Below are positions 7,971 to 16,416 of a stretch of DNA of 64,000 bases, in pieces; position 1 is the first letter of the stretch; each line of letters starts with the position of its first letter. The DNA lies in the NCBI RefSeq assembly GCF_000691525.1, contig NZ_JMDW01000009.1, forward strand, positions 124,001-188,000, given 5' to 3'. The notes below the pieces were generated by a model. That model did no database searches, was not told the DNA's origin, and saw nothing but the letters and a program-made list of their open reading frames with translations. Source of the stretch: Mycolicibacterium neoaurum ATCC 25795 (lineage in GTDB: Bacteria; Actinomycetota; Actinomycetes; Mycobacteriales; Mycobacteriaceae). Position numbers and translations under genes: made by a program.

Positions 7971-8527
7971 ATCAGCACGTCGAGCACCTGCGGCAGCGTT
8001 GTCACGCCGTCGGAGCCGAGGAAATGCCCGGCTCCCGGGACTACGACGGTGGTGGTGCCCAGCGACGCGGCGAGGCGGTCGGTGTGTTCGATCGGGACGT
8101 AATCATCTGCATCGGAACGGAACAACGCCAGCCGGTCGATACGTTCTGCCAGCCCGTTCACGGGGCAGCCGCCGCTGATGTAGTCGTCGAGGTTCGGTAG
8201 GGCCGGGCACGGATCGACGAAACCGGCAACCAGGACCAGCGCGCCGAGTCGCCACGGTGTGCGAAGTGCGGCCAAGTATCTCAGCACGGTGAGGCAGCCG
8301 AGACTGTGTGCCACCACGGTGGTCTGCTCGTCAGGGACGCCGATGGCGTCACCCGCGGTACGCAACCACGGGCCGGGCTCTGGCGCCTCTGGAGTGGGCA
8401 TGGCCGGTACCGCGGTGGCTATCCCGAGGGTGCCGAGCTCCTCGGCCAGCCAGCCGAACCAATGATCCTGTGGGGTGGCCGAGTATCCGTGGATGATCAC
8501 GGCACGCCGTGCGGTTGTCGATGTCAT
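7967..8527 (-). CDS. Alpha/beta hydrolase, RBBP9/YdeN family
   Basis: 186 aa from ATG 8527 ([20 protein letters not shown]). The oxyanion loop is [11 protein letters not shown], the nucleophile elbow is [15 protein letters not shown], the acid is likely in RSDADDYVP, and the His is in [10 protein letters not shown]. The small size and this pattern match RBBP9/YdeN-type serine hydrolases, whose substrates are mostly unknown. It is divergent from the MerR gene with 32 bp between starts, and a TTGAC/GTCAA dyad covers that gap, so MerR probably controls it. Confidence 0.82.
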   Translation of the reverse strand: MTSTTARRAVIIHGYSATPQDHWFGWLAEELGTLGIATAVPAMPTPEAPEPGPWLRTAGDAIGVPDEQTTVVAHSLGCLTVLRYLAALRTPWRLGALVLVAGFVDPCPALPNLDDYISGGCPVNGLAERIDRLALFRSDADDYVPIEHTDRLAASLGTTTVVVPGAGHFLGSDGVTTLPQVLDVLI

Positions 8528-8544
8528 GCACCCGACGTTAAAGA

Positions 8545-8566
8545 TTGACGCCAGCGTGAATGTCAA
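8545..8566. promoter_or_regulatory. Putative MerR operator (TTGAC-N12-GTCAA dyad)
   Basis: TTGACG at 8545-8550 and TGTCAA at 8561-8566 form an inverted repeat (arms TTGAC/GTCAA). The dyad contains the MerR start codon at 8560 and lies 18 bp from the hydrolase ATG. On the reverse strand the same bases supply a TTGACA -35-like hexamer with a long spacer, as expected for a MerR-activated promoter. Binding by the adjacent MerR is inferred. Confidence 0.55.
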
Positions 8567-9069
8567 GACCGAGTCCGGAATCCGCCGACGTGCTGATCGG
8601 TGAGCTCGCCGCGGCGGCCGGTGTCAGCACCCGCGCGCTACGTCACTACGAGGACCGGGGATTGCTGGTTCCGGGCCGCACGGCCAATGGTTACCGACGG
8701 TACGGCCGCCAGGACGTCACCCGCGTGCTGCAGATCCAGCTGATGATCGGCGCCGGACTCGGCACGTCGACCATTCGGCAGTACCTCGACTGTGCCCGCA
8801 CCGATGAACGGGGGACATTCCTGCACATGTGTCCCGACCTGCGGGCCGCTCTCGACGAGGTGGCGGGCCGTCTCGACGAGCGTCAGGCCCAGCTCGACGA
8901 GACCCGGTTCCGGTTGCGGATGTTGGCTGCGGGAGCGACTACCTCAGATCAAGAACCCGCCGTCGACGTTCAAGTTGATGCCGGTGATGTAGCCGGAGTC
9001 GGGGGCGGCCAGAAAAGCCACGGCGCTGGCGACATCGCCGGTCTGCCCATAATGGCCGACGGCCAGTAG
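8560..9069 (+). CDS. MerR family transcriptional regulator with antisense-overlapping tail
   Basis: 169 aa. Residues 10-80 form a MerR winged HTH: VLIGELAAAAGVSTRALRHY, EDRGLLVPGRTANGYRRYG and VLQIQLMIGAGLGTSTIRQY. A dimerisation helix follows to about residue 127. The last 42 codons (8944-9069) are antisense to the end of the SDR gene, are Gly/Ala-rich and look unlike a MerR effector domain, so the tail may be a read-through extension after loss of an earlier stop. It is divergent from the RBBP9-like hydrolase, with a dyad over its own start codon. The effector is unknown. Confidence 0.82.
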   Translation: MSRPSPESADVLIGELAAAAGVSTRALRHYEDRGLLVPGRTANGYRRYGRQDVTRVLQIQLMIGAGLGTSTIRQYLDCARTDERGTFLHMCPDLRAALDEVAGRLDERQAQLDETRFRLRMLAAGATTSDQEPAVDVQVDAGDVAGVGGGQKSHGAGDIAGLPIMADGQ

Positions 9070-9702
9070 CGGGGTCATCTGGTCGGCGAGCGGGCCCTCG
9101 GCGGGATTCATATCGGTCGCGATCGGCCCCGGCTGGATGTTGTTGACGGTGATACCGCGCGGCCCGAGCTCGCGGGCCAGCCCGCGGGTGAACCCCGCGA
9201 CCGCGGCCTTGGACAACGCATACACCGAAAAGGCCGGTACCGGAACGCGCTCGGCATTCACACTGCCGATGTTGATGATGCGCCCGCCCGTGCCGAGGTG
9301 CGGTACGGCGGCCTTGGTGGCCACGAAAACACCGCGCACGTTGATGTCCACGATGCGGTCGAATTCCTCGAGGTCGAAGTCCTCGATGAGTGCGCCGGAG
9401 GCGACACCGGCATTGTTCACCAGGATGTCCAGACCGCCGAGTTCGGCGGCGGCGGACTCGACGGAGGCCGTGACCGCCTGCGCGTCGGCGGAATCGGCCG
9501 CAATGGCCACCACCTTGCCGCCCGTGGTGGTCAGTTCGTCGACCAGCTGTTGTGCCGGGGTCGGCGAGGAGTTGTAGGTGAAGGCGACCGACGCTCCGTC
9601 GGCGACGAGGCGGCGCACGATCTGAGCGCCGATACCGCGCGATGCGCCGGTCACCAAGGCGCGGCGGCCTGCCAGGGGTGCGTTACGTGTGTTATCGGTC
9701 AT
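8944..9702 (-). CDS. SDR family oxidoreductase
   Basis: 252 aa classical short-chain dehydrogenase/reductase. The cofactor motif TGASRGIG is at residues 18-25, with LDILVNNAGVASG, the catalytic Ser in IINIGSVNAERV and the YALSK motif. It ends with GYITGINLNVDGGFLI. The pattern resembles NADP(H)-dependent 3-oxoacyl reductases of the FabG/glucose dehydrogenase type; the substrate is unknown. A good ribosome binding site (CGGAGG) lies 5 nt before the ATG. Overlapping palindromes at 9724-9746 lie in its promoter. Its 3' end overlaps the MerR gene by 126 bp. Confidence 0.88.
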   Translation of the reverse strand: MTDNTRNAPLAGRRALVTGASRGIGAQIVRRLVADGASVAFTYNSSPTPAQQLVDELTTTGGKVVAIAADSADAQAVTASVESAAAELGGLDILVNNAGVASGALIEDFDLEEFDRIVDINVRGVFVATKAAVPHLGTGGRIINIGSVNAERVPVPAFSVYALSKAAVAGFTRGLARELGPRGITVNNIQPGPIATDMNPAEGPLADQMTPLLAVGHYGQTGDVASAVAFLAAPDSGYITGINLNVDGGFLI

Positions 9703-9723
9703 GACGTCCTCCGAGAGCTGGAA

Positions 9724-9746
9724 CGGTTCGTGCGAACCGATCGGTT
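9724..9746. promoter_or_regulatory. Overlapping palindromes upstream of the SDR gene (TetR-type operator)
   Basis: CGGTTCG-TG-CGAACCG at 9724-9739 overlaps the perfect 12-bp palindrome AACCGATCGGTT at 9735-9746. The position, 22 to 44 bp before the SDR ATG, fits a repressor site. The ACCGATCGGT core is of the kind bound by TetR proteins that control SDR genes. No tetR is adjacent; the neighbouring marR has its own, unrelated palindrome. Confidence 0.55.
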
Positions 9747-9816
9747 GTTGACCCTGTTGAGATAACAGTGCACACCGTGCTTCATTCCCGGCGTGATTCG
9801 GCGCGTCCGAACATGG

Positions 9817-10263
9817 CTACTGCAGCCCGCGTTCCAGCGCGGCCAGCAAGCGCAGCGTCGCGGGAAGATCGCGGTGGTCGTCGAGGGCGCCGCCGATGGC
9901 CTCACCGATGACAGATGCCCATACGGCGCGGATTCGGGCGAGATCTTCGGCGGCCAGTTGTGTTGTACGGAGCAGGAATTGGCGATTGTCGGCGGGATCC
10001 GGCGATCGTTCGACCAAACCCTTGCGTTCCAGGTCGCGCAGTGCCCGGCTCAGGTTGCTGCGCTGCAGGTCTGTTCCGGCGGCGACCGCGCTGGGGCCGA
10101 TACCGGGGTGGTGGTCGATATACCGCAGCACTGTCACCTCGGTCGTGGAGAGGTCGAGTACGGACGGATCTGCCGTGGTGCGGGCCCGGATCGCACGGGA
10201 CACCGCCATCAGGAGGTCGGCCAGGTCGGCGAGCTGCTCGGTGTGCGGGGGTCGAGCTTGCAT
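9817..10263 (-). CDS. MarR family transcriptional regulator
   Basis: 148 aa from ATG 10263 (MQARPPHTEQLADLADLLM). The winged helix comprises STTEVTVLRYIDHHPGIGPS, TDLQRSNLSRALRDLERKGL and the wing VERSPDPADNRQFLL, with helical dimerisation ends. It is divergent from an MFS efflux gene, and the shared 67-bp promoter holds a perfect 24-bp palindrome. It probably represses both genes until a small phenolic or drug-like ligand binds. The GTG at 10272 is an alternative start. Confidence 0.88.
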   Translation of the reverse strand: MQARPPHTEQLADLADLLMAVSRAIRARTTADPSVLDLSTTEVTVLRYIDHHPGIGPSAVAAGTDLQRSNLSRALRDLERKGLVERSPDPADNRQFLLRTTQLAAEDLARIRAVWASVIGEAIGGALDDHRDLPATLRLLAALERGLQ

Positions 10264-10279
10264 GATCGCCACCCTACCT

Positions 10280-10303
10280 GATAGTTATAGATATATAACT
10301 ATC
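10280..10303. promoter_or_regulatory. MarR operator, perfect 10-bp inverted repeat
   Basis: GATAGTTATA at 10280-10289, a 4-nt spacer GATA, and TATAACTATC at 10294-10303 form a flawless inverted repeat between the divergent marR and MFS genes. It is AT-rich in a GC-rich genome, which makes chance unlikely, and it would cover the promoters of both genes. Confidence 0.85.
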
Positions 10304-10330
10304 ATTTGATAACCAATTTGGAGATGCTGC

Positions 10331-11557
10331 ATGACCACCTCTGTCGACACCCCGCGCGCGGACGCGGCACCACGAATCACCGTCGGCCTACTCGTCACTC
10401 TCGCGCTGTTGTCGGCGGTGGCCCCGTTCGCCACCGATCTCTATCTGCCCGCCTTCCCCGAGATGGTCGACGATCTGCATACCTCGCCGACCACCGTGCA
10501 GCTGACCCTGACCACGTTTCTGATCGGCCTGGCGCTGGGACAGTTGATCTTCGGCCCGCTCTCCGATCGCTACGGGCGGGTGAAGCCGCTGTGGATCGGT
10601 GCCGCGATCTGTGTGGGTGCCAGTGCGATTGCGGTGTTCGCGCCCACCATCGAGGTGCTCATCGCCGCCCGGCTGGCTCAGGGCTTGACGGGTGCGGCGG
10701 GCATGGTGATCGGCCGCGCCATCATCTCCGACCTGGCCACCGGCCGTGCCGCCGCCCGGGCGTTCAGCCTCATGATGATCGTCGGCGGCGTCGCTCCGAT
10801 CATTGCTCCGCTGGCCGGCGGTTTCCTCGTCGGTCCGTTGGGTTGGCGCGGCGCACTGGCGATCATCCTGGTGCTGGTCGCGCTGATGCTCATCACCGCG
10901 CTCATCGTCATCCGCGAGACGCACACCGAGGAGCGTCGCACCGCGCTGCGCGCCGAGAAAGCCACCGCGGGCTCGCCATTGCGTCAGTTGCTCGGGCGTC
11001 GATACATCGGCAACGTCGTCGCATTCGGCTTCGCCTTCGCGGTGCTGATGGCTTACATCTCGGCCTCACCGTTCGTCTACCAGACGATGATGGGCCTGAG
11101 CGCCGCCCAGTACGGCGCGGTGTTCGGTGTCAATGCTCTCGGCCTGCTGCTGGTCAGCGCGCTGAGCGCCCGCCTGTCGGCCCGCACCGAACCGCATGTA
11201 CTGGCCGCCGCCGGACTGGCCGTCATCACCGTCGCCGGCGTCGTCGTGCTGGCGCTGGCCTACACCGACCTCGCGGCGGGCTGGCTGGCGCTGCCGCTGT
11301 TCGCCGCCGACGCCGGCATGGGTCTGATCTTCGGCACCACGACCGCGCTGGCACTGTCGGCCGCGCCGCGGGCGGCAGGTAGCGCCTCGTCTGTGCTGGG
11401 TGCCATCCAGTTCCTGTTGGCCGCAGCCGTCTCGCCTCTGGTGAGTCTGGCCGGGGAGCACACCGCGGGCCCGCTGGGCATCGTGATGGTGTCCTGCTCG
11501 GTGATCGCCTGCGCCGGTCTGGCGCTGGCCCGCAATCACACTGCCGGACCGTCCTGA
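10331..11557 (+). CDS. MFS drug exporter, Bcr/CflA (DHA1) family
   Basis: 408 aa with twelve predicted hydrophobic helices. The Bcr/CflA hallmarks are present: ATDLYLPAFPEMVDDL after helix 1, the loop 2-3 motif GPLSDRYGRVKPLW, and motif C-like GVAPIIAPLAGGFLV in helix 5. Members export bicyclomycin, chloramphenicol, sulfonamides or other small molecules by proton antiport. The substrate here is unknown. It is divergent from marR across a perfect palindrome, so it is probably derepressed by its substrate. It overlaps the convergent permease gene by 22 bp. Confidence 0.9.
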   Translation: MTTSVDTPRADAAPRITVGLLVTLALLSAVAPFATDLYLPAFPEMVDDLHTSPTTVQLTLTTFLIGLALGQLIFGPLSDRYGRVKPLWIGAAICVGASAIAVFAPTIEVLIAARLAQGLTGAAGMVIGRAIISDLATGRAAARAFSLMMIVGGVAPIIAPLAGGFLVGPLGWRGALAIILVLVALMLITALIVIRETHTEERRTALRAEKATAGSPLRQLLGRRYIGNVVAFGFAFAVLMAYISASPFVYQTMMGLSAAQYGAVFGVNALGLLLVSALSARLSARTEPHVLAAAGLAVITVAGVVVLALAYTDLAAGWLALPLFAADAGMGLIFGTTTALALSAAPRAAGSASSVLGAIQFLLAAAVSPLVSLAGEHTAGPLGIVMVSCSVIACAGLALARNHTAGPS

Positions 11558-12405
11558 TCCAACGGTTTGGCGGCCAACGGTTCCGGGCCCTTCTTGGACC
11601 GGCGCAGTCGCGCTTCCAGCCGTGTCGCGAAGGCCGAGAGGGCGAAATTCAGCCCGATCATCAGCACGGCGATGACCATCAGTGCCGGGATGTAGTTGCT
11701 GTAGGCAGAGCCGACACTCTGGGCCTGGCGCACCATCTCCACGAACGTGATCTGATAACCGATCGCGGTGTCCTTGAGCACGACGACCATCTGGGACACC
11801 AGGACCGGCAACATCGAGGTGATGGCCTGCGGGAGCTGCACACTGGCCATCGTCTGCGTCCACGTCATACCCAGCGCCGAGGCGGCCTCGGCCTGGCCGC
11901 GGGGCAGCGCGTGCACACCGGTGCGCACGATCTCGGCGATGACGGCCGCGTTGTACAACGTCAGGCCGGTGATCACCCCGGCCAGGGCCAGGTACTCCGA
12001 GGCGAACACCCCGTACATCGCGAACAGCGCGTAGGAGAACAGCATCATGATCAGCACCGGGACCGCGCGGAAGAACTCCACGAACACGCCGCAGCCCCAG
12101 CTGATGGCACGCACCGGCGAGAGCCGGCCGATCCCGAGCAGGCAGCCCAGCACCAGGGCCAGCACGATCGACACCGCAGCGGCGGTCAGCGTGCCCTCGA
12201 TACCGGGCAGCACATAGGTGGTCCAGAGATCAGCGGTGAAGAACGGCTCCCACTTGGCGGCATCGAACTGCCCGGCGGCGGCGAATTTCCACCCCACCCA
12301 TCCCAGTACCGCGGCGAAGACCAGGACCGTCAGCACGGCCAGGATCTGGTTGATCTTGCGCGCGCGGGGACCGGGCGCATCGAACAAAACGGACGAGCCC
12401 GTCAT
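11536..12405 (-). CDS. Polar amino acid ABC transporter permease (GluD-type)
   Basis: 289 aa from ATG 12405 (MTGSSVLFDAPGPRARKINQ). A basic N-terminus leads into five or more helices with the HisM/GlnP inner-membrane signature: EGTLTAAAVSIVLALVLGCL, EFFRAVPVLIMMLFSYAL and the EAA loop GQAEAASALGMTWTQTMASV. It pairs with the second permease, binding protein and ATPase upstream to import glutamate or a similar amino acid. The frame stays open further 5' through a tandem repeat, but that stretch is repetitive and the start at 12405 is preferred. Confidence 0.9.
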   Translation of the reverse strand: MTGSSVLFDAPGPRARKINQILAVLTVLVFAAVLGWVGWKFAAAGQFDAAKWEPFFTADLWTTYVLPGIEGTLTAAAVSIVLALVLGCLLGIGRLSPVRAISWGCGVFVEFFRAVPVLIMMLFSYALFAMYGVFASEYLALAGVITGLTLYNAAVIAEIVRTGVHALPRGQAEAASALGMTWTQTMASVQLPQAITSMLPVLVSQMVVVLKDTAIGYQITFVEMVRQAQSVGSAYSNYIPALMVIAVLMIGLNFALSAFATRLEARLRRSKKGPEPLAAKPLDQDGPAV

Positions 12406-12414
12406 CAGTGCTCT

Positions 12415-12526
12415 CCGTTCTTCGCGCAAGCGCTCACGCGGTATCTGTTCTTCGCGCAGGCGCTCACGCGGTATCTGTTCTTCGCGCAGGCGCTCACGTG
12501 TTGTCTGTTCTTCGCGCAAGCGCTCA
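12415..12526. repeat. Four-copy 30-bp tandem repeat between permease genes
   Basis: Copies start at 12415, 12445, 12475 and 12505; the last is 22 bp. The core on the plus strand is GTTCTTCGCGCAGGCGCTCA, followed by CGCGGTAT in the first two copies and CGTGTTGT in the third. Copies differ at only a few positions. The period is a multiple of 3 and the reverse strand stays open, reading repeats of REEQIPRERL in frame with the downstream permease. It fills almost all of the space between the two permease genes. Confidence 0.93.
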
Positions 12527-13207
12527 TCACCGAAGCACCGCCCAGCGCTTGCCCAGCCACCCGAACAGCAAGCCCATCGGCAGGGTCAGGATGACGAACC
12601 CGATGGCGAAGATGCCACCGACCACCAGCAGTGCCGAGGTGTTCTCCACCATTTCCTTCATCAGCAGTGCCGCCTCGGCGACGCCGATCGCCGAGGCGAT
12701 GGTGGTGTTCTTCGTCAACGCGATCAGCACCGAACCAAGTGGGATGATGACCGCTCGAAAAGCCTGCGGCAGCAGGATGATCCGGAGATTCTGCGAGAAG
12801 GTCAGGCCGAGCGAGCGCGCCGCCTCGGCCTGACCCATCGGCACGGTGTTCACCCCGGAGCGGATGGCCTCACATACGAACGCCGCGGTGTAGACCGTCA
12901 TTCCGAGCACCGCCAGGCGGAAGTTGCTGTCGACGATCGACGTCGGCGACGTCGGGTCGGTCAGCGTGATGTGCAGCGTGTTGGCCAGGCCCAATGAGCA
13001 GAACACCAGGATCAGGGTCAGCGGGGTGTTGCGCACCACGTTGACGTAGCTGGTGCCCACCGCCCGCATCACCGGTACCGGTGAGAGCCGCATCGCGGCC
13101 AGCACGGTGCCCAGCACCAGTGCACCGATCCCCGCGTACACGGTCAGCTCGATGGTGACCAGGAACGCAGCGAAGATCCGGTCCTGATACTCGCTGAAAA
13201 CTTCCAC
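12527..13207 (-). CDS. Polar amino acid ABC transporter permease (GluC-type)
   Basis: 226 aa from GTG 13207 (VEVFSEYQDRIFAAFLVTIE). It shows the HisM/HisQ permease pattern: TIELTVYAGIGALVLGTVLA, NVVRNTPLTLILVFCSLGLA and the EAA loop GQAEAARSLGLTFSQNLRII that contacts the ATPase. It lies 13 bp after the binding-protein gene. The stop is set in the last repeat unit of the 30-bp array that separates it from the other permease gene. Confidence 0.9.
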   Translation of the reverse strand: MEVFSEYQDRIFAAFLVTIELTVYAGIGALVLGTVLAAMRLSPVPVMRAVGTSYVNVVRNTPLTLILVFCSLGLANTLHITLTDPTSPTSIVDSNFRLAVLGMTVYTAAFVCEAIRSGVNTVPMGQAEAARSLGLTFSQNLRIILLPQAFRAVIIPLGSVLIALTKNTTIASAIGVAEAALLMKEMVENTSALLVVGGIFAIGFVILTLPMGLLFGWLGKRWAVLR

Positions 13208-13220
13208 CCGGTGGGATCCG

Positions 13221-14033
13221 CTACTTCGTGACGGCGGGCGGCTGGGGTGTGGCGATACCGGCGGGGCCCAAGTTCTTCTCGAACGCCGCGGCCCACTTGC
13301 CCTCGGTCTCCATCTTGGTGATGGCGTCGTTGATCTTGGTCTGCAGCTCGGCGTCGTCCTTCTTCAGCCCGATGCCGTAGTTCTCCTCCGAGAACGGTTC
13401 GCCGACGAGCTTGAAGGTGCCCGGCTGTTGGGCGGCGTACCCGGCCAGGATCACCTCATCGGTGGTCACCGCATCGATCGCGCCGCTCTTGAGCGCCTCC
13501 ACGCAGGCCGAGTAGGTGTCGTACTGCTGTAGCTGAACGCCGGGGTACTTGTCCTTGATGCGCTGGGCCGGGGTCGAGCCGGTGACCGAGCACAGCTTCT
13601 TGTTGTTCTCCAGCGATTCGGCGCCGACGATGTCGGAATTGTCCGCCCGCACCAACAGGCTCTGGCCGGTCACCAGATAGGGACCGGCGAAGCTGACCTT
13701 CTCCTTACGTGCATCCGTGATCGAGTAGGTGGCGGCGATGAAGTCGACCTGTCCGTTCTGGATCAGCGTCTCGCGCTGGCCGGACGGGGCTTCCTTCCAC
13801 TCGATCTGGTCGGGGGTGTAGCCCAGCTGCTCGGCCACATAGGTCGCCACGTCGACGTCGAACCCGCTCATCGACCCGTCGGGGTTCTTCAGCCCGAGGC
13901 CCGGCTGGTCGAACTTGGTACCGATGACCACCTTGTTCTCGTCACCACCCGATCCGCCACCACAGGCGGCCAGCGTCAGCGGCAAAGCTGCGGCCAGTAC
14001 GGCGGCAGCGGCCACCCGAACTCGAAATGACAT
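13221..14033 (-). CDS. Amino acid ABC transporter substrate-binding lipoprotein (GluB-type)
   Basis: 270 aa from ATG 14033. A signal peptide ends in the lipobox LTLAAC (Cys at about 22), followed by a GGGSGGDENK linker. The family-3 solute-binding fold shows VVIGTKFDQPGLGLKN, SGFDVDVATYVAEQLGY, DFIAATYSITDARKEKVSFA and YGIGLKKDDAEL. It captures glutamate, glutamine or a related polar amino acid outside the membrane and delivers it to the two permeases. It follows the ATPase gene by 16 bp in the same operon. Confidence 0.93.
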   Translation of the reverse strand: MSFRVRVAAAAVLAAALPLTLAACGGGSGGDENKVVIGTKFDQPGLGLKNPDGSMSGFDVDVATYVAEQLGYTPDQIEWKEAPSGQRETLIQNGQVDFIAATYSITDARKEKVSFAGPYLVTGQSLLVRADNSDIVGAESLENNKKLCSVTGSTPAQRIKDKYPGVQLQQYDTYSACVEALKSGAIDAVTTDEVILAGYAAQQPGTFKLVGEPFSEENYGIGLKKDDAELQTKINDAITKMETEGKWAAAFEKNLGPAGIATPQPPAVTK

Positions 14034-14049
14034 CACGTGCTCCTTCGAT

Positions 14050-14802
14050 TCAGTGATTGAGAATCTTGCCGAGGAAGTCCTTGGCACGGTCGGATTTCGG
14101 ATTGCCGAAGAACTCCTCGGGCTCGGCGTCCTCGACGATCGCGCCGTCGGCCATGAAGATCACCCGCTGCGAGGCGCGCCGCGCAAAGCCCATCTCGTGG
14201 GTGACGACCAGCATCGTCATCCCCTCGGTGGCCAGATCGGTCATGACGGCCAGCACCTCGTTGATCATCTCGGGGTCCAGCGCGCTGGTCGGCTCGTCGA
14301 ACAGCATCACCTTCGGATTCATCGCCAACGACCTGGCGATGGCGACCCGCTGCTGCTGCCCACCGGAGAGCTGCGCGGGGTACTTGTCGGCCTGATTGGC
14401 AATACCGACCCGATCCAGCAGCTTCATCCCCTCGGCGCGCGCCGCGTCCTTGGCGATCTTGCGCACCTTGATCGGGGCCAGCATGACGTTCTCGATGATC
14501 GTCTTGTGGGCGAACAGGTTGAACGACTGGAACACCATGCCGACGTCGGAGCGTAACTGGGCCAGCTTGCGGCCCTCGGCGGGCAACACCTCACCGTCGA
14601 TGGTTATGGTCCCCGCATCGATCGGCTCAAGCCGATTGATGGTGCGGCACAAAGTGGATTTGCCCGAACCCGACGGACCGAGCACCACGACGACCTGACC
14701 GCGCGGGACGTCGAGATTGATGTCCTTGAGCACGTGGAGATCGCCGAAATGCTTGTCGACAGCCTGCATCGAGATCATCGGGACCGAAGCCGCGGTGGTC
14801 AT
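14050..14802 (-). CDS. Amino acid ABC transporter ATPase (GluA/GlnQ-type)
   Basis: 250 aa. Walker A is GPSGSGKST, the Q-loop is in [11 protein letters not shown], the signature is [15 protein letters not shown], Walker B is [15 protein letters not shown] and the switch His is in [10 protein letters not shown]. It is the first gene of the importer operon ATPase, binding protein, permease, permease. TAGGGT lies 8 nt before the ATG at 14802, so the message may be nearly leaderless. It is divergent from miaB. Confidence 0.94.
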   Translation of the reverse strand: MTTAASVPMISMQAVDKHFGDLHVLKDINLDVPRGQVVVVLGPSGSGKSTLCRTINRLEPIDAGTITIDGEVLPAEGRKLAQLRSDVGMVFQSFNLFAHKTIIENVMLAPIKVRKIAKDAARAEGMKLLDRVGIANQADKYPAQLSGGQQQRVAIARSLAMNPKVMLFDEPTSALDPEMINEVLAVMTDLATEGMTMLVVTHEMGFARRASQRVIFMADGAIVEDAEPEEFFGNPKSDRAKDFLGKILNH

Positions 14803-14855
14803 GGGCTCTGACCCTACCCAGGGAACGCTCAGGATGGGCGGTATCGACACCCCCG

Positions 14856-14861
14856 TAACAT
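14856..14861 (+). promoter_or_regulatory. -10 element of miaB
   Basis: TAACAT ends 7 nt before the GTG at 14869. It overlaps the upstream in-frame ATG at 14860, which would then not be transcribed, so GTG 14869 is preferred as a leaderless start. Confidence 0.55.
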
Positions 14862-14868
14862 GAACGTC

Positions 14869-16416
14869 GTGAGTTCCATGGTTGCTGCCGACGCACAGGC
14901 GGATCCTGCGGCACCGGCCGAGACCGACGTGCGCACCTATCAGGTGCGCACCTACGGCTGCCAGATGAACGTGCACGATTCCGAACGGCTGTCAGGGCTG
15001 CTCGAGGCCGCCGGTTACGCGCGCGCCGCCGAGGGCGCCGACGCCGACATCGTGGTGTTCAACACCTGCGCGGTGCGCGAGAACGCCGATAACAAGCTCT
15101 ACGGCAATCTCAGTCACCTCGCGCCGCGCAAGGCGGCCGATCCGAACATGCAGATCGCGGTCGGCGGGTGTCTGGCCCAGAAGGACCGGGACACCGTCCT
15201 GAAGAAGGCCCCGTGGGTGGATGTCGTGTTCGGTACCCACAACATCGGGTCGCTGCCGGTCTTGTTGGAGCGGGCCCGACATCAGCGGGTGGCTCAGGTC
15301 GAGATCGCCGAGGCCTTGCAGGAGTTTCCGTCGGCTCTGCCCGCCGCTCGCGAATCAGCCTATGCCGCTTGGGTTTCCATCTCGGTCGGCTGCAACAACA
15401 CCTGTACGTTCTGCATCGTGCCCGCGTTGCGCGGCAAGGAGGTCGATCGCCGTCCCGGTGAGATCCTGGCCGAGGTGCAGACGCTGGTCGACCAGGGTGT
15501 GCTCGAAGTCACGTTGCTCGGCCAGAACGTCAACGCATACGGCGTCTCCTACGCCGATCCGACGATCCCGCGTAACCGGGGCGCCTTCGCGGAGTTGTTG
15601 CGCGCCTGCGGAACCATCGACGGGCTGGAACGGGTGCGGTTCACCTCACCGCATCCGGCCGAGTTCACCGACGATGTGATCGAGGCGATGGCCGCCACGC
15701 CGAATGTCTGTCCGACGCTGCACATGCCGTTGCAGTCCGGATCCGACCGCATCCTCAAGGCGATGCGCCGCTCCTACCGAGCCGAGAAGTTCCTCGGCAT
15801 CATCGACCGCGTCCGGTCCGCCATCCCGCATGCGGCCATCACCACCGACATCATCGTCGGGTTCCCCGGCGAGACCGAAGAGGATTTTGAGGCCACCCTC
15901 GACGTGGTGGCCCGGGCGAGGTTCGCCAGTGCCTTCACCTTCCAGTACTCCAAACGGCCAGGCACCCCCGCCGCGACGCTGCCCGACCAGCTACCCAAAG
16001 AGGTTGTCAGCCAACGGTATCAACGGCTCATCGATCTCCAGGAACAGATCTCGTGGTCGGAGAACAAGGCCCAGGTCGGGCGTGAGGTCGAGTTGTTGGT
16101 CGCCGCGGGGGAGGGCCGCAAGGACGCTGCGACCGCACGCCTGTCCGGCCGAGCACGTGACGGCCGGCTGGTGCACTTCGACGCCGGCGGCGCCGACATC
16201 CGCCCCGGCGACATCGTCACCACCACGGTGACCCGGGCTGCCCCGCACTTCCTGGTCGCCGACGGCCCGGTGCACACCCATCGCCGCACCCGTGCCGGCG
16301 ATGCGCACGCCGCCGGCCTGCGGCCGGTGACCGGCGTCGGCCTGGGCATACCGGGCATCGGCGCGCCACCTGCAGCCACCTCCACCGATTGTTCGACGTC
16401 TGGATGCGCATTGTGA
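14869..16416 (+). CDS. miaB: tRNA methylthiotransferase MiaB
   Basis: 515 aa. The UPF0004 domain has the three auxiliary cluster cysteines at about 31 (TYGCQMN), 67 (NTCAVRE) and 101 (GGCLAQ). The radical-SAM motif is C175-NNT-C179-TF-C182, and a TRAM domain follows at about 385-450 with a Cys/Gly-poor tail. The enzyme adds the methylthio group to isopentenyl-A37 of tRNAs reading UNN codons, acting after MiaA, which is encoded at 20070. It heads an operon with the downstream membrane protein gene, whose GTG overlaps its TGA. Confidence 0.96.
   Translation: MSSMVAADAQADPAAPAETDVRTYQVRTYGCQMNVHDSERLSGLLEAAGYARAAEGADADIVVFNTCAVRENADNKLYGNLSHLAPRKAADPNMQIAVGGCLAQKDRDTVLKKAPWVDVVFGTHNIGSLPVLLERARHQRVAQVEIAEALQEFPSALPAARESAYAAWVSISVGCNNTCTFCIVPALRGKEVDRRPGEILAEVQTLVDQGVLEVTLLGQNVNAYGVSYADPTIPRNRGAFAELLRACGTIDGLERVRFTSPHPAEFTDDVIEAMAATPNVCPTLHMPLQSGSDRILKAMRRSYRAEKFLGIIDRVRSAIPHAAITTDIIVGFPGETEEDFEATLDVVARARFASAFTFQYSKRPGTPAATLPDQLPKEVVSQRYQRLIDLQEQISWSENKAQVGREVELLVAAGEGRKDAATARLSGRARDGRLVHFDAGGADIRPGDIVTTTVTRAAPHFLVADGPVHTHRRTRAGDAHAAGLRPVTGVGLGIPGIGAPPAATSTDCSTSGCAL

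Noticed and set aside
12405..12519. Extended N-terminus of the GluD-type permease through the tandem repeat
   Set aside because: The only start available is a TTG inside a repeat unit, and homologous permeases start near MTGSS. I treated the stretch as intergenic repeat, while noting the open frame.
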